64,000 bases of DNA from Paragonimus heterotremus (Eukaryota > Platyhelminthes > Trematoda > Plagiorchiida > Troglotrematidae), in the NCBI GenBank assembly GCA_013368495.1, contig LUCH01000328.1, positions 95,833-159,832 of the forward strand. The letters run 5' to 3'. A program made the translations under genes and the position numbers. Positions 13,861-26,728 of this stretch are shown here, piece after piece; the first letter of the stretch is position 1; every line of letters begins with the position of its first letter. The notes under the pieces were generated by a model, which saw only the letters and a list, made by a program, of their open reading frames with translations, was not told where the DNA came from and ran no database searches.

Positions 13861-16800
13861 CGGGTGGCATTCAACTTTTTCATATATGTCGCTAAATGAA
13901 TAAACTAAAGCAGAACCAATTCATTCTACAGTTTGAAACCAATTATATAAAACAAAAAAGATAACATCTAATTATTCTTCATTCTTAGCTGCATACAAAA
14001 AAAACGATCACATGTGTTCTATTATGTTCTTAGAATATAGTTTTGCCATCAAATTTCTAGCCTCCTCCTGAATCACCCAGTGTTCCGTCCGTCAACCTGG
14101 GAATTGAAACTAGACCAATTAGTCTTGTCTCTTATTTGATAATATTGAGCCTGTTTGCTCAACAATTGTGAAGGGCTATTTCAATAGTTGAATACCATTT
14201 CAATCTAGCACTTGATTATTCGTTTCTAAGAAAAAGTAATTTGCAATGTGTTACACATCCATCACATTTTTTCTTTTAGTTTGTTTGGTATGTGTGTTCC
14301 TGATAAACAATTTTTCAAGTCAAATAATATTCTCGTTTCTGGCAGAGCATTAACAAAGAAAGGACTAAGCAATAACCTCTAAGAGTCAATTATTCATTCT
14401 CACTGACTAGCAAGGGAAACATTAAAGCTAATTCGTCAAGACGTCATTTAATCGTTTTCATTCTTGCAGATCACCACTACATCATTAATAAATTTATTTG
14501 ATATTTGTTACACACGGATGTTCAACACTTGTTTCCATGGTCCATAATCAACTATCTTAGTATTACGTTTATTTTTGGTGTTAACTGAATCGCTGACATG
14601 AGTAGGCAATTCTCCCAAGACCGATGTCTGGTGCTTAACATAATTTCATACAGCGTTACGCTTATCTGAACTCCCGTTTTATCAACGCGTTCTCTATAAT
14701 TTACACTTTCCTTCTATCAACTCGGCTGGTCTTTTTGTTGCATGTTTTCTTCGTACACATGTTTCTCGTAAGCGTTAAACTAAGTGCACTGGAATTATCT
14801 TACCAGAAACAGTTTACTTAATTTCCATGATAAGGTTAGTTATTTGAGTCTAACTTCTCAACGAACAAAGTTATCATTCTTTGCATCTACAACGTACGAG
14901 CATACACACTTCACCTATTTATCACAGTGTACACAGATGTCTGCACACAGGACATGCGTTATTGCTCATTCACCCCGCGACTATTTGCGCTAACAGAAAA
15001 CTGCTGATAAATTTGTACATTTCTTACGTGCAAATAACGGGCATACGTTTTCCTAACCTAATCCAAATGTAGACTATTTTATTTCCTCCTGCCCATCTTA
15101 ATGCTTCCTTTTGTTCCCAATGAACCATCAAGCACGGTTGCAATTTCACATATTGAACGCACTGAAACTCAGCTCCATTCGGCTTAAGAACCTCAACTTT
15201 CAACAGAATGTACGACAAGCTTTGAAATATCCAAAGTTAACGTAAAGCTTCTTGCCTTAGTTAAAGGATTTTTCCAAAAGTTTTACCAGGAATCATAACA
15301 CACGTTTTGCGAAGTGTTTATACTGAGATAGAATATTACTATCGAAAAAAAATCCTATCGCTCACTTTATTATGAATAACAACCAACGGTACAAACTAAA
15401 CATTTCAAATCTCGTTTTGGGAGAAACAGCCCAAAATTAACGTGTTTCTTTTCAATACGTGTTGCACAGTGAAGGATCAGTAAAAGGTATACTTTATTAC
15501 GGTAGCAGTTGCAGTTTTTCGGCACTGGTATTACAACAGACACCCTCACCTGATTGAATTTAGTTAAACATTTTGCATTCAGTGACTATTTTGTTCATTG
15601 CTCATAGTCAACAATGCCCTAGGTTAATTCGATTCAGGTAGCTACAACCCTTAACGAACAAGGTTGATACTGTTTGACTCTACTGAGACGAACAAAATCC
15701 GTGGATGTAACGCTCGGATCTCACACGCTGGTCCAATGATGAATTTTTTCTCTGCTTACGTCGGTTTGAATTAAAAAGTGTGACCTTATCTGTAAGGATA
15801 CATGTAATGAGTGAATGATGAATAGGTTAGACATAACTCCGTTAGGAATATGAGTCAGGTATTTCTAAGCGATGGGACGTCCACCGAAGTATGGTAATGG
15901 TTGCACTTTGATTTCTCTTATACGTTCGGCTAAATCATTGTAACTGTCATTGGGAGAAATGAATATGTTAGTAAAAATAAAACGTTTTTTGTAGCGACTT
16001 TTGGTTCAGTGATCAAAAGTCATGGTATCTTTTCACCACAAAAGTCCTTCAAGATCGAGCATTTCCTTCATCGGAAAAACATTTCCTGTATACCGAGACC
16101 TTCCTCCGCTTACTTTGTTCCATATCTTTATTCACTGAGGAACACTTCGAAAAGCTTCAGTGCGCGAGATTATGCTTTACTGACTTAAGGTTCTTTTTTT
16201 GAACTGAATTTTTATACTTTGTTTTCCATTTGGTTGGCCAAAACACAAACTATGCTTTATGCTCTTAGACTGTATGGTTATTCGGAAGGGATACAAACTA
16301 GATGTCCACTACATATTTTTTGTTAACTCAGAAATATCACTTCAAAACCATATTGCTCAAGCGTGAGGTATTAAAAGGAACAGTTTTGCGAATTTCTATT
16401 TCATAACCGACACAAAGACAAAAGAGCAAATATTAAAATCACATTGGCACTCAATTTAAGCTGAGCATTTACAAACGCTGCACGTAACGATAGAACACAA
16501 AATACTAGAATATGTTTTTAAATGAAAGCATTTTTCACTTCGTCTTCCAAGTAAGGCGAATTATTGGCTTGCTGTCCGACGACAGAGGAACGTTGTAGCA
16601 AAGTTTTAGTAGGCTGCAACGGTTGAGAGAATGATGATCTTTCCATTCGCTTAATCCAATAAGGTTTGTTCTTATCTCGAATTATTCTGGTCCGTATTAT
16701 TGCATGCTGTTGAGATTTCACAAAACAAACATTATAATCTCGGTTTTCAACGTGATGCCAAACTTTATATACACTGGATTTGAAAAGTAACGCCAAAAGG

Positions 16801-19800
16801 TAGCCGCTGGCCTCTGTAACTGAATTTGCTGAAGTTTTTCGTTGAAGATATTGGATCCAAGGAATCTGTTGTGATACATCAAAATCATCAACGGATATTG
16901 AACACCAGCGTGAGTTCGTCACCATAGATATCCGGTTTGAAAATTGAGCATCACTTTTAAAAGGTGTAATATTATGCAGACTGATAAAAGGTCAGTAGTT
17001 TGAACGCTGCTGTAATTGAAATATGTTGTAACGCTTGTCCAGTATGCATACACTTACGTTTACTTCCTCATTGTAAGAAAGAGATATATTCTACCTTCAC
17101 TGTTTAGAGAGCTGAATGACTGTGTTGTTTCGGTTGGTGTTCAAACGGTGTTTGACCATAGTATCATATGACTATCGTTCAACTCGCTTTGTACTTATAA
17201 TAAGTGGATATCTCGCACCTAACGTTAATATGTCTCACTGTGAGGCGATACACGAATTTTTAAGCTAGTAGTACGTAGTTGTCGTTTTGTTGTCGAATAT
17301 GAGGGGATATCAACCATACAATGCAGTATGATAGATGTGCATGGACCTCACAATCATCAGAGAGTCTTCAGATAAACGTTATCAGCATTACTGCATCTGG
17401 CTTCGATATAAACGATAGGCTACTGACCGAATCAGACTCTTTGACGCCTACGCTAAACACTGTAATAAAGAAAGCACCCGAACTACGAAGTGTAAAAGAC
17501 CCTGCTGTGTATTTTCTTTAAAGTCCACTTTTCGCTAACTCTTACGTTGTCTGGTACATTTGTGTAGAGACATTATGGACGCATTTTACTGAGAGGTTAA
17601 ACCTGGCTGGAGGTCTAACCCAGGTTATATCTACTGTGGGATGAGTCTTTCCAGTCACTTAAATTATGGCTTTACACTTCGTGGGCGCGCAACAAAATAT
17701 ACGCTATAGGTGTCTGCGACAATATGAATTCTCCTGCTGATCAGAAGAGGCACGGTGGTTTGCACTCGTTACATATATTTGAGTCAAGCTTTCAAACCCA
17801 TTAATCCGAAAATGTCTTTTTAATGAGCTAAGGAGTCTCACAACGAAAAGTTGATAGAATTACACAAACGGTTACTTTAGTGTAGCTACTCGTCAAAAGT
17901 TTAAAACAGACAGAAGTTCTGCGAAATTCCGTTTAGCATTCCTAAATTCCACTGTCCTAAGGCCTTCAGTGAGTCTCAAGCAAACGGCACTCAAATTGTA
18001 ATTGAGTTATTCTCTGTAAATCGTTTCTTTTTCGAAAGTTCGCTGTTTACCACCGTTCGTTATGTTCCCATATGCAAGCTTTCCTGGTCCTGCTACTTTG
18101 CAGTGCTCACTATTATGTCGTCTTTCATAGTCGTCAGTAAATCAAACAGAAACAGACATTCATTATCACATTCCGATTATTGCTGGTCCCATGTCTCACT
18201 CAATTGCACCTAACCTTATTGTGTAGCAGAGACAACTCTAGCCCAGATGCTGCCTCTACTGTAACACGCAAGCCGGCCGTTTCTTCTCTGATTGTCTGTT
18301 AGACTTACGGACCAGTTTTGGAGTAACAAAGTAAGGGTTCCAACAACTGTCCTGTGAAAGGAAACAACAAGAAGCGAACACGAGCCAAAGGCCCAGTAAG
18401 CCACGCACACGACTTACACAAACGAAAACTACAACGGTGTCAACAACACAGCAGCACGCCCTGTTACGCGGTTCAAATTCAACCTGTGTGCGCCAGCTGG
18501 TTTCGACCGCATGTTACACTACAACAAGCTACCCACAATTTGGAAACAACGAAACCGTAACCAGTAGGAAGTAAAGAAAAATAGCACCGTCAGCAAATAC
18601 ATTTCATGGCGATTTTCTGCTATCGTAGAAGAGGCGTTTTTGAAGCGGTAACACGATCACACTGGCAAAGGAACGTTTAATCATAAAAAAATTTCATATA
18701 TAAGATATGTTTATTCCGACTGTTGTTCAGACCGATCTAAACCATTTTAGGTTTTATGCTATTTGATCGATGAGAAAAAAACTGCGTTGTTTTAAAACCA
18801 TCGTTTCCCATTGTTCCCATCTGAATTTCTAATGCGATTTAACGTTTTAAAAGAGCATGCCTGTAAATTATTTGCTTGGCTTGTGACAAGCACCTTTTCA
18901 AGTGCGCAGTTGCCGTCAAAAATATACAGCTACTTTTGTAGGAGCAAAAGCTATCATTTTTGCTGGAAGCAAGAACAGTGAAAATGGAATAACTCAATTT
19001 TTGAGGTCAGGCTAATCGCTTCAGACATGCAACACTATCAAATTGCTTCGCTTCGTTTGCGGTTGGTGAAATGTTCTGTTCACTGCCAGTCGAAATAGAA
19101 AACTTCCCGTAAGACTAATACAAACTGAAATTGTTCCGAACAGTCTATGCAGAATATATTCCCAAACTATGGTATTGTTGTGTTGATTGGATTCGAAGGT
19201 ATTTGATCGCTGCCATTGTTGATGGATTACGTTTCTTCGTTTTTTCTGATAAAAATATGCGTAATTTTAATGTTCAAGTTGCAAGTTCTAAGAGGCAAGG
19301 CCCACAGTATATGTTTTGTTACCACATAATCCAGCAAAATATCATTTCAGATAAACTGTTTCGGAAGTTGTTTTGTGTTTGCCTAGTTTTATGGCTCATC
19401 ATAAGGTGGTAGCGGAACAACTTATTTTATTTATCTACAAACTCTCTTGCTTTCGAAAGTTGGCGAGAACTTCGTAGCAAAAACTTAGGTTGAGCGGTCT
19501 TCGTAAGTGAAGATCAAATCTATGACAGTTTCAAGACAAGTTGGTGTTAAAAATAGTTTATGTTTAATAAGGTCAAAACTGAAAAAACTTTACACTCGAG
19601 CTCACACTGAGTTGCATCATTTACGCCGGTTCTCATTATAATGATTAAAAATTATAAACATACTCACCATCACCTCATTCATTTCAGTGTACACCTAATT
19701 GTACTCTGGGCGTTGGTGGGCACTACCTCACAATATGTTTATTAGAAATTCAAACGCGAAACCAACAAAAAGAGTAAGGGTAGGACACGGTGGATTACTT

Positions 19801-22800
19801 ACTGTACAACACAAAAAGCAGTAAATATGCTTGACATCGATCGTGAGAATAACGTGATATCAAAAGAATGAACCAACTGTTAACATATATAATCGCACAA
19901 CGGTAAGCTTCTATTGCGATAAAAAGCACACCATTTGGTCATTGTACCATATCACTGTCATGGTAAATAAAAACCTGTTGCTCGAATTTTTATACTACAC
20001 GAAACGGTTTACCGCACACATTTCGCCTCTGTTATGGCTTCCTTGAACAAGACTGTCAAGCCATTCCCTGGTCAAGCATGGTCTTCTAATCCGTGAAGCA
20101 CGTTGTCCTAGTTTTAAAGACCCCACTCGAGTAGCGTTGACCATTGAAGGTCTAGTATTTTGTATTCACAACCAAAACGAGTGTTTGTTAATCATTCACC
20201 TAATCGGTGTCTGTCTTGTGTATAATCTGATGATCAATATTCTACTTATCAGTTAGTATTACATTATTGCACCAGTCAAGGATAAGAAATGTATCGGAAG
20301 AATCAGCTTGCTGAAAGCTTAGTTAGTTTTTAAAAAAATGTTTTAAACAAACTCAACAGAAATGTGCACAAAAACGTTGGAAATCGTCGAGAAGTCTCTA
20401 ACAGTTAGGAAGAGAATGAAGTAAGTCAAACATTGAATATCGGTACAACTACTTGAAAAGATATAATTGATTTGGCACGGCTATGTTGTTGTATTTAAAC
20501 ATTTGCACATTTGGCAGCAGGCTTCAACTAGTCTGTTTCCACTACGTGATTTCATCACAGTCTGCCACCTAAAAGGCGATAATATAGACAAGAACCAAGC
20601 GATACACACCGTTGTTTTTCGTTAGCTCGTCTTCAGGAGGGAGAACGTATTGAGGTAAGACGGTTATACCATGTTTACGGTGAGGATTGAACAGTTAAGT
20701 TTATATGACTAATTTATTGGTGATAAGAGAGTGCTTGTAACGGTAAACGTAAAAATTATTCGCAGGAAACTGTCAAGTATAACAGCAGTTCGTCTTCCAT
20801 AATTCTAGTAATTGGGACACCAGACAGAATGGAACAAGAAAACACGCCCAATATTACCATTATTACATATTACGCCTTTTATGAAACGTCCAGTGTTTCT
20901 CACTCGTTGTTACGTTCATATGCAACATCCAGACTATATATAGATATGCAATGAGTAAAGAAGCGGCCAATTAGTTTTGCGGAACATCTTGTGCATTTAG
21001 AGGTATAACTCGGGAAACAGAGGAATTACTCATCCTCTGATTCGGCGTACACCAGGACTATTCCGCTGTGATTGGCCAGGTGTTTATTCATTCTCAAGGA
21101 GCAACTGTGATCACAGGTTGCGCCAAAACGTATTCATTCAGCATAGAGTAGCTTCTTTCAGTGAAAGCCTGCCCTCTTGTTTGTTGGCGCGAGTGTATAA
21201 ATATATAAATACAAAACACCGTTTTTAATTGAAATTGTCCTAATTCGTGTGTAAGTGTCTCTCACGAGATTGGTGACAAGTAGTCTGGAAAGTCGTAGAA
21301 CACTAATAGGCCTACACCACCTAAGCAGCTATTCTTGAGAACGCCGAATTTCCTTTGTACACTTATCGGCAATAGATCAGATAAACACACCAATTATATA
21401 GGTTTAACGCACGCAAACGGCACAGTGAACTAGTGATTTGCATGTACAAAATTAAATAGGATAGACAGTTACAATGCCACAATAAAAAAGCCTGATTGTG
21501 CTAACATCTGCCCACAGAGAGTCTGTTATTCAACATTGTTTCATTGGACGCCAGTGAATCAGTTTTATGGCTCTAGTATAGGTACGTATAAAGCACCGTT
21601 GATGAGAGAGAAGCTTTGAAATCACAAAGTGTGTTTCTGTGCTGTCCAGCTAGTCTTAGAACAAAACTGAGATAGACAAAAACGTACTCAAAAGACACTA
21701 CGTGGGTGCTGACCTCATTCACGGTAAATTTGTTTTACTTTCAATGTCGGGAACCATTGCAAAATTTGACTGAATACTTGGAGCCATTCAGCAACATACA
21801 AGCTTAACGTACAATGAAACATAAGTGTAAATTCATGGAATTTACAGTCAGATATTTGCCGGTAAGATTGTTATCACTGACCCTGTACTCTGTCTATAAA
21901 GGCGACACTCAAAAAGCTATTAGCAATCTGATTGACTAAAATCGCTCCAATCATGTTGATTACGGAATGTCTGATGAGTCATGAAAATAGTTCCAGCTAA
22001 GTGTACGCAATAAACGAAAATTCATATTTTTTTTAGAAAAAAATCCCGTTAAAAGATTGGGGTTATGGTAAACCCATTGCCAGGTCCCTTGGTGTTAGCT
22101 TTTCTCATGGATATGATTGAAAAGACTCAGATAATTGTAATAATCGAACAGCCTCCTTCTTGCAGACAACACGTGAAATAACTTGCATGCATCGTAGATA
22201 GCAACGCTGATATTGATCTCTATTTTCATTAGATGATGTAACAAACAAGTTTCTTAAATTCGTTGTAAAAGGCAAGCAAAGTTGAAAGGTAACTACTCTT
22301 CATGTTGTATCAATGAAAGTTTCAGATGAGTCAGTTCTAAGTGATCTCTGTAGAACGTTAAAACGGAAATGTCAGTACAGTCATTTTCACAATTCTGTAT
22401 CAGTCAAGTAGAAACCAAACTTTTCAAAAGTTCGTAAAATTGATATTAGTAGATGGTGAAGAAAATGCTCAAACTTTTGCTTCGAACGTTTCTCACCATT
22501 TCACAGCATAAGTTCTTGATTGGCAATATGTAACAGCTGGAGACGAAGAATCATGAAGTACAGAACAAATGAAAAACGATCAACAGAGATGACATCTCGA
22601 GGGCACCACTCATTTAAAGGGTCGATTTGTTCCTGGTATATACTTTTTAAGCCGTGCAGATTAGATTGTGGCTAATTTTCGGGTCAAACGTATGCTTTCC
22701 TCTTGTACGGTAGTAACCATGAATTGTAATTCATTTTTTCATTTGCTTCTTTACTATTGATTGTGGACCACGTTGTGCCTGTCGTACAACAAAGCGTTTG

Positions 22801-23329
22801 TAGAAGAAAATAAACGGGCACCATCCTGCCCGGTTGATGGTTGGTCAGCGATAAGAAATCTGCAACAGATTTTCGACCCACTTGTGGATGTTTAATTTGG
22901 GCAGACCAACAGATGAATATGTGTTGAAACCTGTGGTGTGGAGTGTCGCATCTTGGTAGTTGTATATATAATGGGACTAAAACTGTAATACCCAATCTAT
23001 CCGTGTGACGCTGTTTTGGTCAAACTCCCTAGGATTAATTGACCTAACGTCGTTGCAGCATTCGACGGGGCACCCAAGTGACGTAAAACTCACGTTATCC
23101 TTGTTCCGGACAATTGTATATTAAAAATTTCATATTTCTGATAAACGGTAGGGGAATGTGACCGAAGCAACTTAAACAAGAATCACCATACACTGTAGTT
23201 TTTGCATTCCTGTAGGTCGCTTGTAGTTAACCTCCTAAATATTTTTGGGGGTGATCCGGCAACCTGAGCATCAACTGCAAGTTATTGCCGTTGTGAATCG
23301 ATGTACAGTAATTTATTGCACAAAACCCA
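13861..23329. other. Unassigned AT-rich non-coding DNA
   Basis: About 9.5 kb without a recognisable gene or repeat. Open stretches are short and unassignable; the longest is a minus-strand frame at 16518-16925, listed separately. A 12-bp palindrome (CTGTGATCACAG, 21105-21116) is the only local symmetry worth recording, and nothing around it suggests a role. Intergenic or intronic. Confidence 0.6.
16518..16925 (-). other. Open reading frame of 135 codons, product unrecognised, probably chance
   Basis: An ATG-initiated frame of 135 codons ending in TAA. The translation has a mixed, protein-like composition with a basic middle part (about residues 65-95, rich in Arg, Lys and Ile) and a Ser/Gln-rich part after it, without signal peptide, membrane segment or known motif. 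No acceptor lies close upstream of the ATG and no obvious partner exon was found. A few frames of this length are expected by chance in 64 kb of such DNA, so it is recorded only as the most protein-like minus-strand frame. Confidence 0.12.
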
Positions 23330-23440
23330 AGGTCAGTGTCGCAGTGATCAATGCGGTTGCCTCATAAACACGTGGTCAAGGTTCAAATCACTGCCGTGAT
23401 AGACTGTTCATTGCTAACGGGCTCCAAATATAAAAGTACT
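23330..23440 (+). repeat. tRNA-derived SINE, copy A
   Basis: The head (23330-23401) resembles a tRNA gene: an A-box-like segment (GTGTCGCAGTGATCAA), an anticodon-loop-like CTCATAA, a variable-loop-like TGGTCAA and a B box (GGTTCAAATC). The CAT triplet in the loop suggests descent from tRNA-Met. The segment GGTTGCCTCATAAACA is shared with copy B at 26.7 kb in the opposite orientation, which marks this as a dispersed family and not a functional tRNA; the acceptor and T stems do not pair properly. The downstream body is more diverged than in the other copies, so the 3' edge is approximate. Such elements are transcribed by RNA polymerase III and moved by a partner LINE. Confidence 0.75.
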
Positions 23441-24043
23441 TGTGTACATTTTTCTTTTCCGAAACCACTGGCTTAAAGGTTAACCGAAATTGTGAGCGAT
23501 TTCCAACTCAGCTTTTCTTAGAGCCTGCAGTGTTTTTACATTAAAAATGGTATACCAAAACTAGCTACCATGCCGTGTTTCAGATCGCGTACCTTGACAT
23601 CTGTAGCCGTAGTCGAAAGGCCAAATCAAAAAATTATCACACGTTTGGAAATGTAATTTCCAAATTTGTGAAAAAAAAACCAAAATTCCTTCTGTTACCC
23701 ACTCACTGTTCCAAATTGTCAGCTTGATTGATTGTGAGCCAAGAAATATTGTGTCCGGACGAACTTATTCTGAGCGCAGAGTTCAGGATTGCGCAATCCG
23801 GAAGCAATGGCCTAGACAACGGTCAACATTCGGGATCTCACTATTTTTGATCGATTTTTGTGCGCTCAATAGACAATCCGAAAAGCATCCATCTTACTCA
23901 CAAATGTATAAGTTTCAGTCAAATGAGCAACAATCAAGCTTGGAACCGTTTCAGTCACGCCACCGTTCAGCCACCCAAGATGATCACTCACTCTGCCTTG
24001 TAGTATAACCAATATATGGTGCTCGACACGAGCAAACAAATGA
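23441..24043. other. Unassigned DNA between a SINE and the transposase relic
   Basis: About 600 bp with no recognised coding or RNA feature. An open frame at 23724-24008 (94 codons, plus) has no recognisable content. Because the transposase C-terminus ends near 24044, the first part of the transposon's 3' flank, possibly including an end of the element, should fall here; I could not identify a terminal inverted repeat. Confidence 0.5.
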
Positions 24044-25048
24044 TTACACACAACAGCGGATTGTAAAACATGGAAGTTTGTCTTTGAGCTGTGACAGAAT
24101 AAAGGGTATTGAATAGGAACTCACGCACAGTTGGGCAGCAAAATAAGCTGTTTTGATTGATGTCCTGAGCTTTCCTACGATCAGTAGCCTTTTCACTCTT
24201 GCTTTTGCCATGGTCCAGACGTTCTTAATTGGATTCAACATTGTTGAATAGGGTGCAAGTCGTAAGAATTGTTCTCCAGCATATAACTCCTTAACAACCA
24301 TTTTCCAGATCATTATGACACGGTGTGTTGTCGCATATCACCGTAATGTCGGACATGGGCATGCTGATGTTCATCTGATCTGGCTGGGTTCGCAACACCC
24401 GTTGCAATCTTTGCTGTTTTATGCTCCCGTCTCGTCGTATAGCTTACCGTCGAGCTTGATATCATAGCTCCAATTAAGTGAAGATTACAATCTCGACTAT
24501 TCGGTACACAAACGCATGCCCTCGTTTTTTTAACGAACTTCCCATTGACTCCGTACAAAACAAATTGAATTTCATCTCATCAATCCAGCAAATAATCTTT
24601 CAATTTGAGTGACACTCCATCAGTCGATATACAAACAGTCGTCGTAACCCTGAATTCTCATTTGAGGTCACGCCAATGGGTACTTGACACAGTTTCTTGA
24701 CAGATGCACTGGCTATTCAGGTATCGACTAATCGTTGTCTTAGACGACCGCTTCTCAAAATCAGCCTTGAAGCGCAATCCCAGACGTTTCAATGTAATCG
24801 TAAGATCCACTCCAACAACACATCGACCTCTGATTGTGTCGGAGTCTTGCCTCATTAATGATATAACCTACGTGAAGCCACTCGTAAGCGGTACCACTGT
24901 TGACTCCGTTCAGAAAGGCAACCGTGTGCCAGTCATCGCCCCTATCGAATGTCTTGATAATACGTCTGCGTGTTTCTAGATTGATGCGTGTGTACTTGCG
25001 TCCGTCAGTGAAGTACACAAGAAAGTCAATGAAAACGTTCTCACACAC
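24044..25048 (-). pseudogene. Decayed Tc1/mariner (IS630-like, DD34E) transposase
   Basis: A cut-and-paste DNA transposase relic read from 25048 down to 24044. Near the N-terminus, about 24994-24880, the translation shows a helix-turn-helix-like stretch (RRRIIKTFDRG, then VAFLNGVNSGTAYEWL). A second frame (24855-24658) continues with TLKRLGLRFKADF and TTISRYLNSQ, typical of the second DNA-binding domain. The first catalytic Asp lies in WIDEMKFNLF (codon 24579-24581), the second in VICDNTPCHNDLE (codon 24330-24332), followed by LRLAPYSTMLNPIKNVW. In the family that last motif reads NPIE; here the codon at 24224-24226 is AAG, so the catalytic Glu is Lys. Between the second Asp and this position lie 103 bases, that is 34 residues plus one base, fitting DD34E with a single-base frameshift. 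At least three frame changes plus stops make it inactive. No second copy was seen in the window. Confidence 0.88.
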
Positions 25049-25166
25049 TGGTTCCCTCTTACATTACAGATCGAAGTCTACCACGACCATAAAGATCACT
25101 CCTATTGGACGTGAGATCCACAGACACTCATAACCACGCACAACCCTTTACCTGTTGAGGGAACCA
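25049..25166. repeat. 10-bp inverted repeat beside the transposase start
   Basis: TGGTTCCCTC at 25049-25058 is exactly complemented by GAGGGAACCA at 25157-25166. The left arm directly abuts the start of the transposase relic. It may be a sub-terminal inverted repeat of the transposon's 5' end or an unrelated hairpin; no matching copy was found at the other end of the element. Confidence 0.4.
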
Positions 25167-26572
25167 ATACGGCCAACGGTTTGATGAATTAGTAGGAACA
25201 GGGTCAAATGATCTGTGCTCCACTTTCACCGCTAACCCCGTTCTCATTAAGCAAAGCCGTTGACACCCTTCGAATAACTAATATCACTTCGTCGAACAAA
25301 GTAGCCAATGCGAAGTGCTCTAATTAGGATTGGGTATTCCCCTCGGTAAGTTGGGCCAATTGCGTGCTGCCTGTCACGTATAACACTCTGGAGTGAACAT
25401 TTTAATTCAGCATGCTTTAGCATGTAACCGAAAGATTTTGTGCCTAAAATGGAAACAGACGTGTAAAAATGTATACTGTTGTCTCCAGTAACAAGCCATC
25501 CAGCAATCTGCTCTGTGATAGACGTTTTGATTTATAAAGTGAACTTTCTGTCTCACATCGTTATAATGAATTACTGTGTTTAGTAGCATCAAACTATCGC
25601 CACTTAGCGTCATTGAATGTTATTTTATAACTGGCTATTGAATGTATCTCACTTGATCAGTCAGTCGATGGCACTGGAACCAGAGATCAAATTAATAACC
25701 GACATCATGAGAAAAGGTAGCTACGGACTAAATTCCGGTCAATTTGATTGATTCCGTCTGTCGTCCGTGTGTGCCGCGCAAGGCGGCACATTAGGTGCTT
25801 AAAGACAATCACGTTGATCTCTATAAAAAGAATATACACAACATGAAACCAGACTGAGGAATGTTCTCAATGGTCGCATCTAGAAAACTGTCAGTTTTAA
25901 ACAGTCAATTTTATACGCATCAAGTGAACAACAATGAAATCCGTGAAGTACATTTTGCAGACTACAAATTTGATTATGGAAATAATATGCGTTAAAGTCC
26001 ATGTTTTGTTTCGAAGCGCAGTTATCCAATCGTGGATGGCTCTCCGTAGACCCTGTCGGACAAAACCAGATGATTTTGTTTCAACTGGACTTACAAATTT
26101 CGTTAAAATTGCAGCAACAAATACCCCGCCACAGAGGCCTACGGATTAATCAGTGGATGGCCTAAAGTTTCCCAGGTGGAAAGGGAAGGCGATGATCGTC
26201 CTGTGTCTTTAAACATGAATGTGCCTAAAACGGTTTTAAGAGCACATCTGGTTGACGCTAATCATTTTGTTAACATAAACGCATTTCTCACTGATTAGAA
26301 CAAATCGATCTGAAGATTCCCAATGCTGACCAGTGCTGTGACAATTAATAAGGGATCCAGTGCTCGTGACTTCTGGACTCAGAGGAAAATTGCGCGACTA
26401 CTTAATCTGATTTAACCTGAAATAAATCAAATTCAAAATTTGGAACAACAACTGCACAAATACTATCCAAAATGCACTACAAGAAATCCACTGAAAGATT
26501 GTTTCTTATTCTGTGTAGGTTGGACATCACCCACAATTGATTGCAGTTCACGCATACTTTACAGTCACATAC
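25167..26572. other. Unassigned non-coding DNA
   Basis: About 1.4 kb upstream of the transposase relic up to the next SINE. Only short open stretches are present (for example 25934-26149, 71 codons), with no recognisable domain and no strong splice sites. The outer 5' end of the transposon probably lies in the first few hundred bases but could not be placed. Confidence 0.5.
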
Positions 26573-26728
26573 ATTTCAGTGGGCCACTTTCGCAAAGAAA
26601 CACTAAACTCGAGTTTCGCTCTCGTTAGAGCTCGTCAGTAGTACATATCATCGCGACTGCCGGGACTTGAACCACGGACACGCTGTTTATGAGGCAACCT
26701 TGTTTACCACTGTGCCATTGACCTCACG
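26573..26728 (-). repeat. tRNA-derived SINE, copy B (best preserved)
   Basis: Read on the minus strand, the head begins near 26728 with an A-box-like segment (AATGGCACAGTGGTAAA), continues with GGTTGCCTCATAAACAG (CAT anticodon-loop position) and has a B box (GTGGTTCAAGTCCCGG). The body follows: CTGACGAGCTCTAACGAGAG, then TTAGTGTTTCTTTGCGAAAG and GGCCCACTGAA. The body aligns base by base with copies D and E, and the string GACGAGCTCTAAC is exact in copy C. This is the best copy from which to derive a consensus. The head is Met-tRNA-like but not a functional tRNA gene. Confidence 0.82.

Noticed and set aside
21102..21120. A palindrome (CTGTGATCACAG core) as a regulatory operator.
   Set aside because: Single occurrence, no nearby gene, and a 12-bp palindrome is expected by chance in 64 kb.
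21971..21986. CTGATGA followed closely by GAAA, resembling a hammerhead ribozyme core.
   Set aside because: Only five bases separate the two motifs, leaving no room for stem II, and no flanking helices or cleavage triplet could be paired.
23330..23401. A functional tRNA-Met gene.
   Set aside because: The acceptor stem does not pair and related sequences recur at four other sites with a shared downstream body, so it is a SINE head.
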